Shown: positions 44,314-53,460 of the stretch, one piece after another
Layout: the number at the start of each line of letters is the position of its first letter
How positions within the stretch are numbered: the first letter of the stretch is position 1
Source: Candidatus Parabacteroides intestinigallinarum
Lineage (GTDB): Bacteria > Bacteroidota > Bacteroidia > Bacteroidales > Tannerellaceae
Length of the DNA: 64,000 bases
Direction of reading: 5' to 3'
NCBI GenBank assembly: GCA_019114945.1
Contig: DXEN01000072.1
Location: 1-64,000, forward strand
Program-made: the position numbers and the translations under genes
Notes under the pieces: model-generated
Seen by the model: the letters and a program-made list of their open reading frames with translations, nothing else
Databases searched by the model: none
What the model was told of the DNA's origin: nothing

Positions 44314-46128
44314 TTACAGCTCTACGTCTTGCGTACGTTTAGCCCAAGCGAGGATACGAATCTCTGCCTTTACGTAACCCGTTTCCTCGTCATCCGGCGT
44401 ATCCGGCGTATCCGGGATTTCCGGCTCGCCCGGGCTGGTTATCTTCGTAATATGCAACTCGTACCAGTTGTTGCGAACCACGCCGTAACGTCCCAGATGT
44501 TTCTCTTCCGTATAATTATACGGATCGCCATCGGTAGCCTCAGTCCAAGGAGTATAGTCATCCCCGAAGTGCTCGATGCGGCTTACGTGATAGAACACTT
44601 GCGCGTCCTTATAATACTTCACGGAACCAAACTCGCTTAAGATGGTTTGCAGATTGGCAGCGTCATCCTGAGCATCCATACCTAACAGCGTAGCCAAGCC
44701 TTCCACCGTATCGTAAGTACCGCCGTTCACTCCCGCCGCCGGTTTCCAGCCATCAGCCAAGAAAGAAGGAGACCCGCCAATCTTATCATTTACCTGCTTA
44801 ATAAAATTAGCTATTGTATAAGTATGGCCAGGCTCATCCTTACCCATAACGAAGAAGCTCGGATCCTCCGCGTCCACGTTCGAGTTCGTCGACGCTCCCT
44901 CAGCACCAGTTTCTTGCGTGAAAAAATACTGTCCAGTCAACACGATGCGAGTGGTCTGCGCCTCCTTCATATTGGCGGCATCGAAGGTGTTCTCGAAGCA
45001 ATAAAGGGGGTTGTCGCTGCCTATCTTCTTCTCCCACTCGATATCAGAGGCGGAAGTCACATCGGCGATGTAATTGAACTCTTGACTGTAGCGGGTATCT
45101 GTCGGCGTGTTGGGATTCGCCGTTCCATAGTTCGACCCATCATAGTTGCCATCCACAGACCAATAGATACGATACGGCTCCGTGTCTGCCACGAAGCGGC
45201 TATTCCCACCTCCTGAATTGATATTTGGATTATAATGACCGAACCACGTGCTATACGGCGTTACATCGTGCAGCAGCTTGGTAGACTTGTTCGTTACGTC
45301 CAGCGTCCAGCCTTCCAGCACGGCGTATCCCGAATAACCCTGCGGCAGGCCGGTTATATCCTTCCGAAGCTCACCGTTCTCCTCAGCATCAAATCCCGTC
45401 AGCGTCACTTTCGCCATGACGCGCTCCAAGTGAATCACCGTAGCGGAGTTCTGATTGGCTTCCGCCTCGGTCTCGTAAATCGTTATCGGCTGCAAAATCT
45501 CTACCTTCGCGCTATTGTCCGAGCTGATAACCGCCTTGGTAGCCAACGGGGCGTTGAGCATCGTGAAGCCATCGTTACCCGTATAATCAGCGATATCTTG
45601 ATCCTCCAGCTTCGTACGCAAGTCCGCCAACTTCAGGGCAGTAGTCCCTTCAGCATCATACGTCGTACCAGCGATTGTCAACGAATGCGTATTGTTGTTC
45701 ATGGATATGACATTGCTATGCCCGTTCAATATCACCAAGGCGTAAACCGGGTTCGTATTGTTCTTTAACAGCGGGGCTTGCGCCGTCAGGGTCTGCGTCG
45801 CCGTAATAGCGTCAGTATGAGTCTCATCTTGATTCCAAGTTCCCGGCAGGTTATAAGCGCCCACGAAAACAGCGTTCTCCTCGCTCACGCCACTGAAGTA
45901 GGCTATGATTCCGCTCTTTACCGTCCACTCGCTATCCAAGCCGTCATCGAAACTATCGTTCGCGGCGCGCGTACCCGTGGTAGAAGGCAAAGAAATCGTC
46001 ACCTTCGCGTACCCTGTCGCGCCTTCCACCACGTTAGGGCCATCCTGCCCGCCTTCCAGGTCGTCGCTACAGCCGGCGAGGAGCATACCTGCCGCCAGCA
46101 TACTGAATACATAAAATCTCTTTTTCAT
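44314..46128 (-). CDS. Mfa1-family major fimbrial subunit
   Basis: This 604-aa lipoprotein has the lipobox LLAGC at residue 20 (followed by SDDLEGG). TGTRAAND near residue 55 looks like the Arg maturation site that frees the N-terminal strand for donor-strand exchange. KVTISLPS, SGIIAYFSG and VIHLERVMAKVTLTGF fit the first Mfa-like domain. The C-terminus (NNWYELHITKITSPGEPEIP, VKAEIRILAWAKRTQDVEL) is the standard final strand. It is the first pilin gene after the DUF3868 gene and is therefore the likely shaft subunit. Confidence 0.88.
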   Translation of the reverse strand: MKKRFYVFSMLAAGMLLAGCSDDLEGGQDGPNVVEGATGYAKVTISLPSTTGTRAANDSFDDGLDSEWTVKSGIIAYFSGVSEENAVFVGAYNLPGTWNQDETHTDAITATQTLTAQAPLLKNNTNPVYALVILNGHSNVISMNNNTHSLTIAGTTYDAEGTTALKLADLRTKLEDQDIADYTGNDGFTMLNAPLATKAVISSDNSAKVEILQPITIYETEAEANQNSATVIHLERVMAKVTLTGFDAEENGELRKDITGLPQGYSGYAVLEGWTLDVTNKSTKLLHDVTPYSTWFGHYNPNINSGGGNSRFVADTEPYRIYWSVDGNYDGSNYGTANPNTPTDTRYSQEFNYIADVTSASDIEWEKKIGSDNPLYCFENTFDAANMKEAQTTRIVLTGQYFFTQETGAEGASTNSNVDAEDPSFFVMGKDEPGHTYTIANFIKQVNDKIGGSPSFLADGWKPAAGVNGGTYDTVEGLATLLGMDAQDDAANLQTILSEFGSVKYYKDAQVFYHVSRIEHFGDDYTPWTEATDGDPYNYTEEKHLGRYGVVRNNWYELHITKITSPGEPEIPDTPDTPDDEETGYVKAEIRILAWAKRTQDVEL

Positions 46129-46204
46129 TGTTCACTCGTTTTTTATATATTAATTACTCATATTACCCTATATCGCTTTCCATTCTCTATGGTAATCGCT
46201 GCCG

Positions 46205-46411
46205 CCTTCCGAGGTTAGCGGCATACCCTTTCCGAGGTTAGCGGCTATCCCCTTCCGAGGTTAGCGGCTATCCTCCTCCGAGGTTAGCGGCTATCCTCGT
46301 ACCAGGTTAGCGGCTATCCTCGTACGAGGTCAGCGGCAGACCTTGGAGGAGGTTAGCGGCAGACCTTGGAAGAGGTTAGCGGCAAGCCTTGGAGGAGGAT
46401 AGCGGCAAGCC
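46205..46411. repeat. minisatellite, nine 23-bp units, in the fimbrial operon
   Basis: The core GAGGTTAGCGGC recurs at 46211, 46234, 46257, 46280, 46303, 46326, 46349, 46372 and 46395, always 23 bp apart. Variants change in order along the array: CTATCC in early units, then CAGACC, then CAAGCC, as expected from stepwise duplication. It fills most of the gap between the DUF3868 stop and the Mfa1-like start. Confidence 0.95.
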
Positions 46412-46416
46412 TCGGC

Positions 46417-47856
46417 TCACCGTCGCTCCTTGGCGCGCTTGCGGGCGATTTGCTCCAAGTTGTCGCTCGCCGCGGCGCCCACGCGCGGGTCGTCCGTCAG
46501 CGGCCGCAGGAGCGCCTCGGCGCGGTCGAGGTCGCCCTCACGCATCACTAACGCCGCCTCGGCGAGGCTCCGCTCCGGGCAATCGGCGGCTTTCGCCAAG
46601 TAGGCGCGCGCCTTGTCGAGCTGGCCCGCCCCGATGGCGGTGACCGCCGCGTTGAGGTTCGACACGGGGTCGTCCGGATACATGCGCACGGCTATCTCGA
46701 ACACCTCGTTGAAGCGCTCGCTACCCGGCTCCATGGTGTTCGCCACGCGGAAGAGCTCGTTGAGGCTCAGCTGCGCCGGGTCGGTGAACGCCAGCTCGGC
46801 GGCCTCCTCGACGGTAAAGTTGCGTATCGTGTAATCCACCTCGTAGTCGGAATGCCGCAAGGCGGGATAAATCTCGTTCAGCAGGCGGCGGTACGAAGCG
46901 CCCCCGTTGAGGCTCTTCAGCCGCCACTCGCGGGCGTCCCAGTCCGCCGGCTCCGGGGCGCGGATGATAGCGAGCAGCTCGTCCTTGTCGGCGAGGTCGC
47001 TCGCCTCCACGGCACGCTCCAGTCCCGCCCAATCCTCGGGCTCGGAGGTCACGTCCCAGCGGGCGCCCTCCAAGGGGTATAGCTTCCGCACGTACTCCAT
47101 CAGCGCGCGGGCCCTGCCCTCGGCGAGGCGGGCGTTGGCGGCGTAAGCGCCCTCGGGCGACGCGTAGCCGCGGATAGTCACCGCCGTGATGGTGGCGAAG
47201 CGGTTGGCGCGTACCTCGTCGATGGTGGCGCGTATCTTCGCCAGCTCGGCGGGGTTGTCGCGGTAGTCGGGATGTATCTCCACGCGGTTGACGGGGAAAT
47301 CGAGGAACGCGCTGCCCGCCAATGAGCGCGCCTTCACCGCCTCCGCCTCGGGGGTGACGTAAAGCGCGCGGGGCTCGAGGGTGACGGGCCGCAAGTCGAG
47401 CGCGAAGAGGGGCGAGCGCTCGCTGCTGAGCGACTCCCAGCCACAGCCGCAGTCGTCCATCACGAGCGACACCCGGGCGCTCTCCATCCAATCGGCGTAG
47501 GGCACGCGCGCGGTGTAGTCTATCCGGCGCGGCTCGCCCTTATGCACGCGGTACACGTATTCCGCGGGCGGGTCGGCCACGGGTCGCTCCAAGCGCTCGT
47601 ACAGGATGTGGCGCGTCTTGCCGTTGAGCACGATCGCGGGCAGCGCCCGCGCGCTATCGCCCGCCTCGACCATCGGGACGCACACCACGGAATGGTCTTT
47701 CGGAATATCCATGCCGCCGATATCGACGCGCATCGAGATAACCAGCTCGTCGCCCACGCGTTCCGCCAAGCGGTCGGTGACGACGAAAGTCGCCTCCCGC
47801 GCCGGCGCCATCCCCGCGAGGCTACCTATATATAAGATAAACAACCATTTTCTCAT
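46417..47856 (-). CDS. DUF3868 and OmpA-like fimbrial accessory protein
   Basis: This 479-aa exported protein has a signal peptide at residues 1-19. The N-terminal DUF3868 domain (VVTDRLAERVGDELVISMRV) is followed by an OmpA-like peptidoglycan-associated region (ITAVTIRGYASPEGAYAANA, LAEGRARALMEYVRKLYP). The C-terminal TPR-like helices include TIRNFTVEEAAELAFTDPAQ. DUF3868 proteins commonly pair with DUF3575 proteins upstream of Mfa-type pilins, where they probably tie the fimbrial outer-membrane components to the cell wall. The coding sequence looks more G+C-rich than the adjoining pilin genes. Confidence 0.86.
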   Translation of the reverse strand: MRKWLFILYIGSLAGMAPAREATFVVTDRLAERVGDELVISMRVDIGGMDIPKDHSVVCVPMVEAGDSARALPAIVLNGKTRHILYERLERPVADPPAEYVYRVHKGEPRRIDYTARVPYADWMESARVSLVMDDCGCGWESLSSERSPLFALDLRPVTLEPRALYVTPEAEAVKARSLAGSAFLDFPVNRVEIHPDYRDNPAELAKIRATIDEVRANRFATITAVTIRGYASPEGAYAANARLAEGRARALMEYVRKLYPLEGARWDVTSEPEDWAGLERAVEASDLADKDELLAIIRAPEPADWDAREWRLKSLNGGASYRRLLNEIYPALRHSDYEVDYTIRNFTVEEAAELAFTDPAQLSLNELFRVANTMEPGSERFNEVFEIAVRMYPDDPVSNLNAAVTAIGAGQLDKARAYLAKAADCPERSLAEAALVMREGDLDRAEALLRPLTDDPRVGAAASDNLEQIARKRAKERR

Positions 47857-47876
47857 AACTCATTCCTCCCCCGTTT

Positions 47877-48473
47877 TTAGAATAGATAAATCGCGCTGAC
47901 GGCCGCTTGCGTAGGCCCGAAGTAGTGCTTGCGCGTGTTCTCGATACGCGTGCCGCAATTCTCGCACGGATACTTGTCCGACTCCAAGTAGAGATAGCCC
48001 ACGCCGATAGTCGCCTCGATGTTCCAATGCTTGCCCACTACCCAGTTGTAGCCGTAGCTGACGCCCACGCCGGCGCCCCAGCCCTGGTGGCGCTCGTCGG
48101 CGGTTCCCAACCAGCTGATATCGGATACGTTATATATAAGGTAAGGGACGTGCACGCCCAGGAAATGACCGTAAAAAGTCTCGCAGAACCAATAACGCAG
48201 CTCCGGATGCACCCGGAAATGCTTGATAGACTTGCCGTAGCTCCCGTCGTCCTCCTTGCCGGTGAAGGGATTGAGACCCACCTCGGCCTCGAGCGACCAC
48301 CGCGGGGCGAGGCGGAATTCCACGCCTAAGTTGGGCGTCGCCGTCGCCCAATAGAGGGCGTTCGTCTTCAGCGCCACCGCCGGAGGCCTTCCATCCCCAC
48401 CCAAGGGCGACCTGGCGCTGGCCCACCCAATCAACGAGCTAATACACAATCCGATTATGAAAAGCTTTCTCAT
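47877..48473 (-). CDS. DUF3575 outer-membrane beta-barrel protein
   Basis: This 198-aa protein has a signal peptide (residues 1-20) and the DUF3575 opening AVALKTNALYWATATPNLGV, alternating strands (VEFRLAPRWSLEAEVGLNPF, HFRVHPELRYWF) and a terminal aromatic residue (SAIYLF) as in small outer-membrane barrels. Two CxxC-like cysteines (CENCG) lie near the end. It is the first gene of the fimbrial locus, 20 nt upstream of DUF3868, and is preceded by a leader of about 250 nt. Confidence 0.88.
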   Translation of the reverse strand: MRKLFIIGLCISSLIGWASARSPLGGDGRPPAVALKTNALYWATATPNLGVEFRLAPRWSLEAEVGLNPFTGKEDDGSYGKSIKHFRVHPELRYWFCETFYGHFLGVHVPYLIYNVSDISWLGTADERHQGWGAGVGVSYGYNWVVGKHWNIEATIGVGYLYLESDKYPCENCGTRIENTRKHYFGPTQAAVSAIYLF

Positions 48474-48536
48474 ACACCACTATCCTATTGTTTTCCATTT
48501 CCATAGATTTCTTTTGACGTGAGAACCGGGGGGATA

Positions 48537-48670
48537 TACCCTATATATCCATCCCATTCCACCTCGATTGTCGTCTGACGCGTCCGGATAAGATACCCTA
48601 TTCCATTTTCCATCTCTCCGGAGCCAACTACCCTATAAAGCTCTCTTCCGCGACCGAACCCATACCCTAT
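48537..48670 (-). promoter_or_regulatory. four ATAGGGTA octamers in the fimbrial leader
   Basis: On the minus strand ATAGGGTA occurs at 48663-48670, 48629-48636, 48594-48601 and 48537-48544, all in the same direction; three are followed by T. A fifth copy lies at 46164-46171, 36 bp before the Mfa1-like ATG. They may bind a regulator as DNA or as leader RNA. Confidence 0.5.
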
Positions 48671-48707
48671 TAATTCCAAGGATCCGGCGAATCATTGATA
48701 CAAATAA

Positions 48708-48730
48708 GGCGTTTTCGTTCAGAAAACGCC
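48708..48730 (-). terminator. terminator of dapA overlapping the fimbrial start site
   Basis: On the minus strand GGCGTTTTC, a 5-nt loop and GAAAACGCC form a perfect 9-bp stem followed by TTATTTG. This would end dapA transcripts. A transcript started at the fimbrial promoter would begin inside the first arm and so escape the hairpin. Confidence 0.65.
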
Positions 48731-48731
48731 A

Positions 48732-48762
48732 CAAATATATAGAATTCCATTCGCTTAGCAAC
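48732..48762 (-). promoter_or_regulatory. promoter of the fimbrial operon
   Basis: On the minus strand GTTG (48759-48762), 19 bp, then TATATTTG (48732-48739) match the Bacteroidales TTTG-N19-21-TAnnTTTG promoter with one substitution. This is the best-spaced promoter in the window. A G9 tract begins 5 bp further upstream. Confidence 0.7.
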
Positions 48763-48767
48763 GTCCG

Positions 48768-48776
48768 CCCCCCCCC
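48768..48776. repeat. nine-base homopolymer tract (C on plus, G on minus)
   Basis: A run of nine C lies 34 bp after the dapA stop and just upstream of the minus-33 box of the fimbrial promoter. Such tracts are prone to slippage and could modulate promoter activity. Confidence 0.8.
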
Positions 48777-48810
48777 GTTAACATAAATTAATATGCGGGA
48801 GGAACGTTCC

Positions 48811-49704
48811 TCAGCACTTGATGCTCAGCTGCCGGAGCACCTCGCGTATCTTCTCGTAGGTAACGATACGCGTGGGCACCAATGGCAAGCGCAGCTTATT
48901 CTCGATGAAGCCCATCATGCTCAGCATACTTTTCACGCCCGCCGGGTTGCCATCGACGAAGAGCAGGCTGAACAACTCCGTAAAACTGTGGTGGATGGCG
49001 CGTGCGTTGTCGTAATCGCCCGCTAACGCCAGGCGGACCATACGGCTGAACTCGCGCGGGAAAGCGTTTCCGATAACCGATATCACGCCGATCGCCCCCA
49101 ACGTAACGAGCGGAAAAGTAATGCCATCGTCGCCGGAGATGACATTGAACCGCGCCGGTTTATGCTTGATAATATCGTCCATCTGGGTGATATTGCCGGA
49201 AGCCTCTTTCACGGCGATCACGTTGTCGAACTCACGGGCGATGCGCAGGGTCGTCTCCGCCGTCATGTTCACGCCCGTCCGCCCGGGCACGTTATACAGC
49301 ACGAGCGGCAGCCGCGTCGCCTCGGCGATCGCCTTGTAATGTTGGTAGATACCCTCCTGCGAAGGCTTATTATAATAAGGTACGACCGACAGGATCGCGT
49401 CGATTCCCTCGAAATCGTCGGTCCGCAGCTTCTCGACCACCGCGCGGGTGCAATTACCGCTCACGCCCAGGACGATGGGCACACGCCCCCGGACGCGGGT
49501 CACCACGAAGTGGGTAATGTTCTTCTTCTCCTCCTCGGTCAGCGTAGGCGTCTCCGCCGTCGTGCCCAAGACAACCAAATAATCCGTTCCATTCTGTACC
49601 TGGTAATCCACGAGGCGACCCAACGCCTCGTAGTCCACACTCTCATCTTCCTTGAACGGGGTGATCAGCGCCACGCCCATTCCTCTTAAATTTATATTTG
49701 CCAT
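48811..49704 (-). CDS. dapA: 4-hydroxy-tetrahydrodipicolinate synthase
   Basis: This 297-aa aldolase condenses pyruvate with aspartate semialdehyde at the start of lysine and diaminopimelate synthesis. GTTAETPTL binds pyruvate, YNVPGRTG carries Tyr137 of the proton relay, and AVKEASGN carries the Schiff-base Lys166. Length is normal. It has its own promoter and terminator and lies at the end of the ligA cluster. The sequence fits dapA better than nanA or other class I aldolases. Confidence 0.95.
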   Translation of the reverse strand: MANINLRGMGVALITPFKEDESVDYEALGRLVDYQVQNGTDYLVVLGTTAETPTLTEEEKKNITHFVVTRVRGRVPIVLGVSGNCTRAVVEKLRTDDFEGIDAILSVVPYYNKPSQEGIYQHYKAIAEATRLPLVLYNVPGRTGVNMTAETTLRIAREFDNVIAVKEASGNITQMDDIIKHKPARFNVISGDDGITFPLVTLGAIGVISVIGNAFPREFSRMVRLALAGDYDNARAIHHSFTELFSLLFVDGNPAGVKSMLSMMGFIENKLRLPLVPTRIVTYEKIREVLRQLSIKC

Positions 49705-49737
49705 AGGGAAAGCCCTTCTAATTTGTTATTCTTCCCG

Positions 49738-49745
49738 CGAAAATA
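49738..49745 (-). promoter_or_regulatory. minus-7 promoter element for dapA
   Basis: On the minus strand TATTTTCG matches TAnnTTTG at seven of eight positions, 33 bp before the dapA ATG. Confidence 0.5.
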
Positions 49746-49756
49746 AAGAAATTCTA

Positions 49757-50266
49757 TCATTTAGCGCGGATGGAACGCAAATAAAATAACAACTGACCGA
49801 ACAAATCGGCGATCGCGTCGCGCTCCGTAGCGACCAGCCCCACATCGTATCCCTTCTGCCCGGGAAGCAGCAATCCCGCCTTGAAAGGACATGAATGCCG
49901 CATGGCGATATACCGCGTCGCGTAACAAGCCGCCGGCGCGGCGTCGATCAATAGATCCGCCTTCACGGCATCGACACGCGCGAGCAGACGCTCCGAGGGG
50001 AATCCCCAAAGGTTCAAATCCGCCCGGGATACCGGGATAATGGAATCGTCCCCCGCGATAGCACCTCCCTCGCGGGGCGCGTACACGCAAAACACGACCT
50101 CCTTCCGCTCCGGCTCCAGTATCCGCCGGATCGTATCCAAATCCCGGCCATCGCACAGAACCAGCAACGAGCGGGCCTTTTCCCACGATACCGCCCGCCG
50201 CGAACGTCCCGCGGAACGCCCCGCCAACGCCTCTATTTTCCGCCTGATAAAAAAACTCGTGACCAT
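49757..50266 (-). CDS. DUF6913 family protein
   Basis: This is a 169-aa cytoplasmic protein of a family I know only from Bacteroidales. A basic N-terminus (FIRRKIEALAGRSAGRSRRA) is followed by an alpha/beta region (SLLVLCDGRDLDTIRRIL, DLNLWGFPSERLLARVD, ADLLIDAAPAACYATRYIA) without catalytic motifs that I recognise. It begins 5 nt downstream of ligA and precedes dapA. Function unknown. Confidence 0.8.
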   Translation of the reverse strand: MVTSFFIRRKIEALAGRSAGRSRRAVSWEKARSLLVLCDGRDLDTIRRILEPERKEVVFCVYAPREGGAIAGDDSIIPVSRADLNLWGFPSERLLARVDAVKADLLIDAAPAACYATRYIAMRHSCPFKAGLLLPGQKGYDVGLVATERDAIADLFGQLLFYLRSIRAK

Positions 50267-50271
50267 ACGAT

Positions 50272-52275
<2,004 letters not shown>

Positions 52276-52286
52276 TCACTACGGTA

Positions 52287-53267
52287 TTAATAGATTAACG
52301 CCACGTTGTCGATCCAGAAAGTATTCCCCGGCGAGCCGATGTAAGCGCCCCCGTGGCTGGAGGTGAATTGCAGCACCATGTGCGTCGGCGTCTCGCCCGG
52401 CTCGGCCCAGCCTATCTCCCGGATGGGGACGCTCTCGCCCCGGCTGTTCGTCGTGTAGCGCTCCTCCACCTGGATGCGCATGTACGAGCGGTATTCCGGC
52501 CGGCCCGTTATATCGCCATACAGGATGGGGTACGTAGCCGCGTTCACCCAGCCGTCGGTCGACCGCGTATAGCGTTGCACCATCGTGCCCACGCGCTTGG
52601 AATAGACATTCCCGTCCTTGTCCTCCCAGCGTTTCTGCAACAGCAGGATGACCGCCAGCGAGTCCTGCCCGGGCACCATGCTCTTCCGGCTGAAGCCCGT
52701 GCTGCGCACGCGGTTCTTCTCCGGGGCCGCCTTTACCTTGTAATCGAAGCGGATCGCCTTCGGCCGTCTCGTGAACTCGACGCCGGAGCAAAGCATCGCC
52801 TGCGGGTTCCTCGTGCCCCGTATCGGCTCGTGAATCTCGCCCAGGAAGAAAGAACCGGCGGCGATGACCTCGATATCCACGATGCCCAGCACCCGCACGC
52901 TCTCGTAGCGCGTCTCCAGCCGGGCGCACATGCCATCGCCCCGCCGCTCCGGGAAGACGGAGGTGTTTGTCTTCACGATACCGGCCACCTTCGCCATCAC
53001 GTTGGAGGTGCGCCACGGCGACCCTCCCTTGTTCTCGAAGGCGATGTTGCCCACGATCGTGTCCGACGGTCCCGGCTCGTAGAGCCATTTCGTCTGCCCG
53101 CCGATGATGCCGGACTCGTGTATCTCGCGGACCACCCAATGGTCCATGTCGCCATACGGGAAGGGCACCACGCGCTCCGGCTCCTCGCCCTTGGCGAACA
53201 GGCTTATGAGGGGCATGAGCGCCATCATCATCCACAGCCCTACGCCGTGTCTAAACATTCGTTTCAT
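52287..53267 (-). CDS. secreted PCMD-domain protein
   Basis: This 326-aa exported protein has a signal peptide at residues 1-25 (MMALMPLISLFAKG). The body fits the putative carbohydrate metabolism domain family: it opens with PFPYGDMDHWVVREI, has IVGNIAFENKGGSPWRTSNV early on and closes with SPGNTFWIDNVALIY. These are beta-jelly-roll proteins found near polysaccharide or mucin loci. There is no glycan locus here; its neighbour is ligA. No promoter of the usual type is evident upstream. Function unknown. Confidence 0.8.
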   Translation of the reverse strand: MKRMFRHGVGLWMMMALMPLISLFAKGEEPERVVPFPYGDMDHWVVREIHESGIIGGQTKWLYEPGPSDTIVGNIAFENKGGSPWRTSNVMAKVAGIVKTNTSVFPERRGDGMCARLETRYESVRVLGIVDIEVIAAGSFFLGEIHEPIRGTRNPQAMLCSGVEFTRRPKAIRFDYKVKAAPEKNRVRSTGFSRKSMVPGQDSLAVILLLQKRWEDKDGNVYSKRVGTMVQRYTRSTDGWVNAATYPILYGDITGRPEYRSYMRIQVEERYTTNSRGESVPIREIGWAEPGETPTHMVLQFTSSHGGAYIGSPGNTFWIDNVALIY

Positions 53268-53345
53268 AATTCTCTGTTCTACTTACCTTTATTTTATATC
53301 TATCCATATCTTACCGGAAATCCCGGCGCTTTCCCGGCCGCGCCG

Positions 53346-53460
53346 CCTTCATCCGCCCGGATGTATCACCTTCATCCGCTCGGATGTATCGCCTTCATTC
53401 GCTCGACCGCGTCGGTGTCACATTAGAGACCGCGTCGGTGTCACATTAGAGACCGCACCG
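53346..53460. repeat. two adjoining 23-bp tandem arrays
   Basis: Units with the dyad CATCCGCCCGGATG start at 53346, 53369 and (partial) 53392; then a different unit GACCGCGTCGGTGTCACATT starts at 53405, 53428 and (partial) 53451. Both have exactly 23-bp period. The second array stops at the stop codon of the sulfotransferase gene (53461). The 193-bp gap holds nothing else. Confidence 0.9.

Larger units (their letters stand above)
48474..48810. other. regulatory gap between dapA and the fimbrial operon
   Basis: This 337-bp gap holds, from high to low coordinate on the minus strand, a nine-G tract, a well-spaced promoter, a terminator-like hairpin overlapping the likely start site, and four ATAGGGTA octamers in the leader. 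A 64-codon ORF (48485-48679) is judged not to be a gene. Confidence 0.7.

Noticed and set aside
46205-46411. CRISPR-like array
   Set aside because: The units are contiguous 23-bp repeats without constant-length unique spacers, and no cas gene is present in the window.
48485-48679. 64-aa ORF in the fimbrial leader
   Set aside because: It is made largely of translated ATAGGGTA repeats read in different frames, and it lacks similarity to known small proteins.
48474-48810. Invertible promoter for the fimbrial operon
   Set aside because: I looked for inverted repeats bracketing the promoter of the kind used by Bacteroides invertases and saw none; no recombinase gene is near.
52279-53235. 318-aa minus-strand ORF in another frame of the PCMD gene
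   Set aside because: It is Gly/Arg/His-rich shadow sequence; the 326-aa frame has a signal peptide and the PCMD ending.
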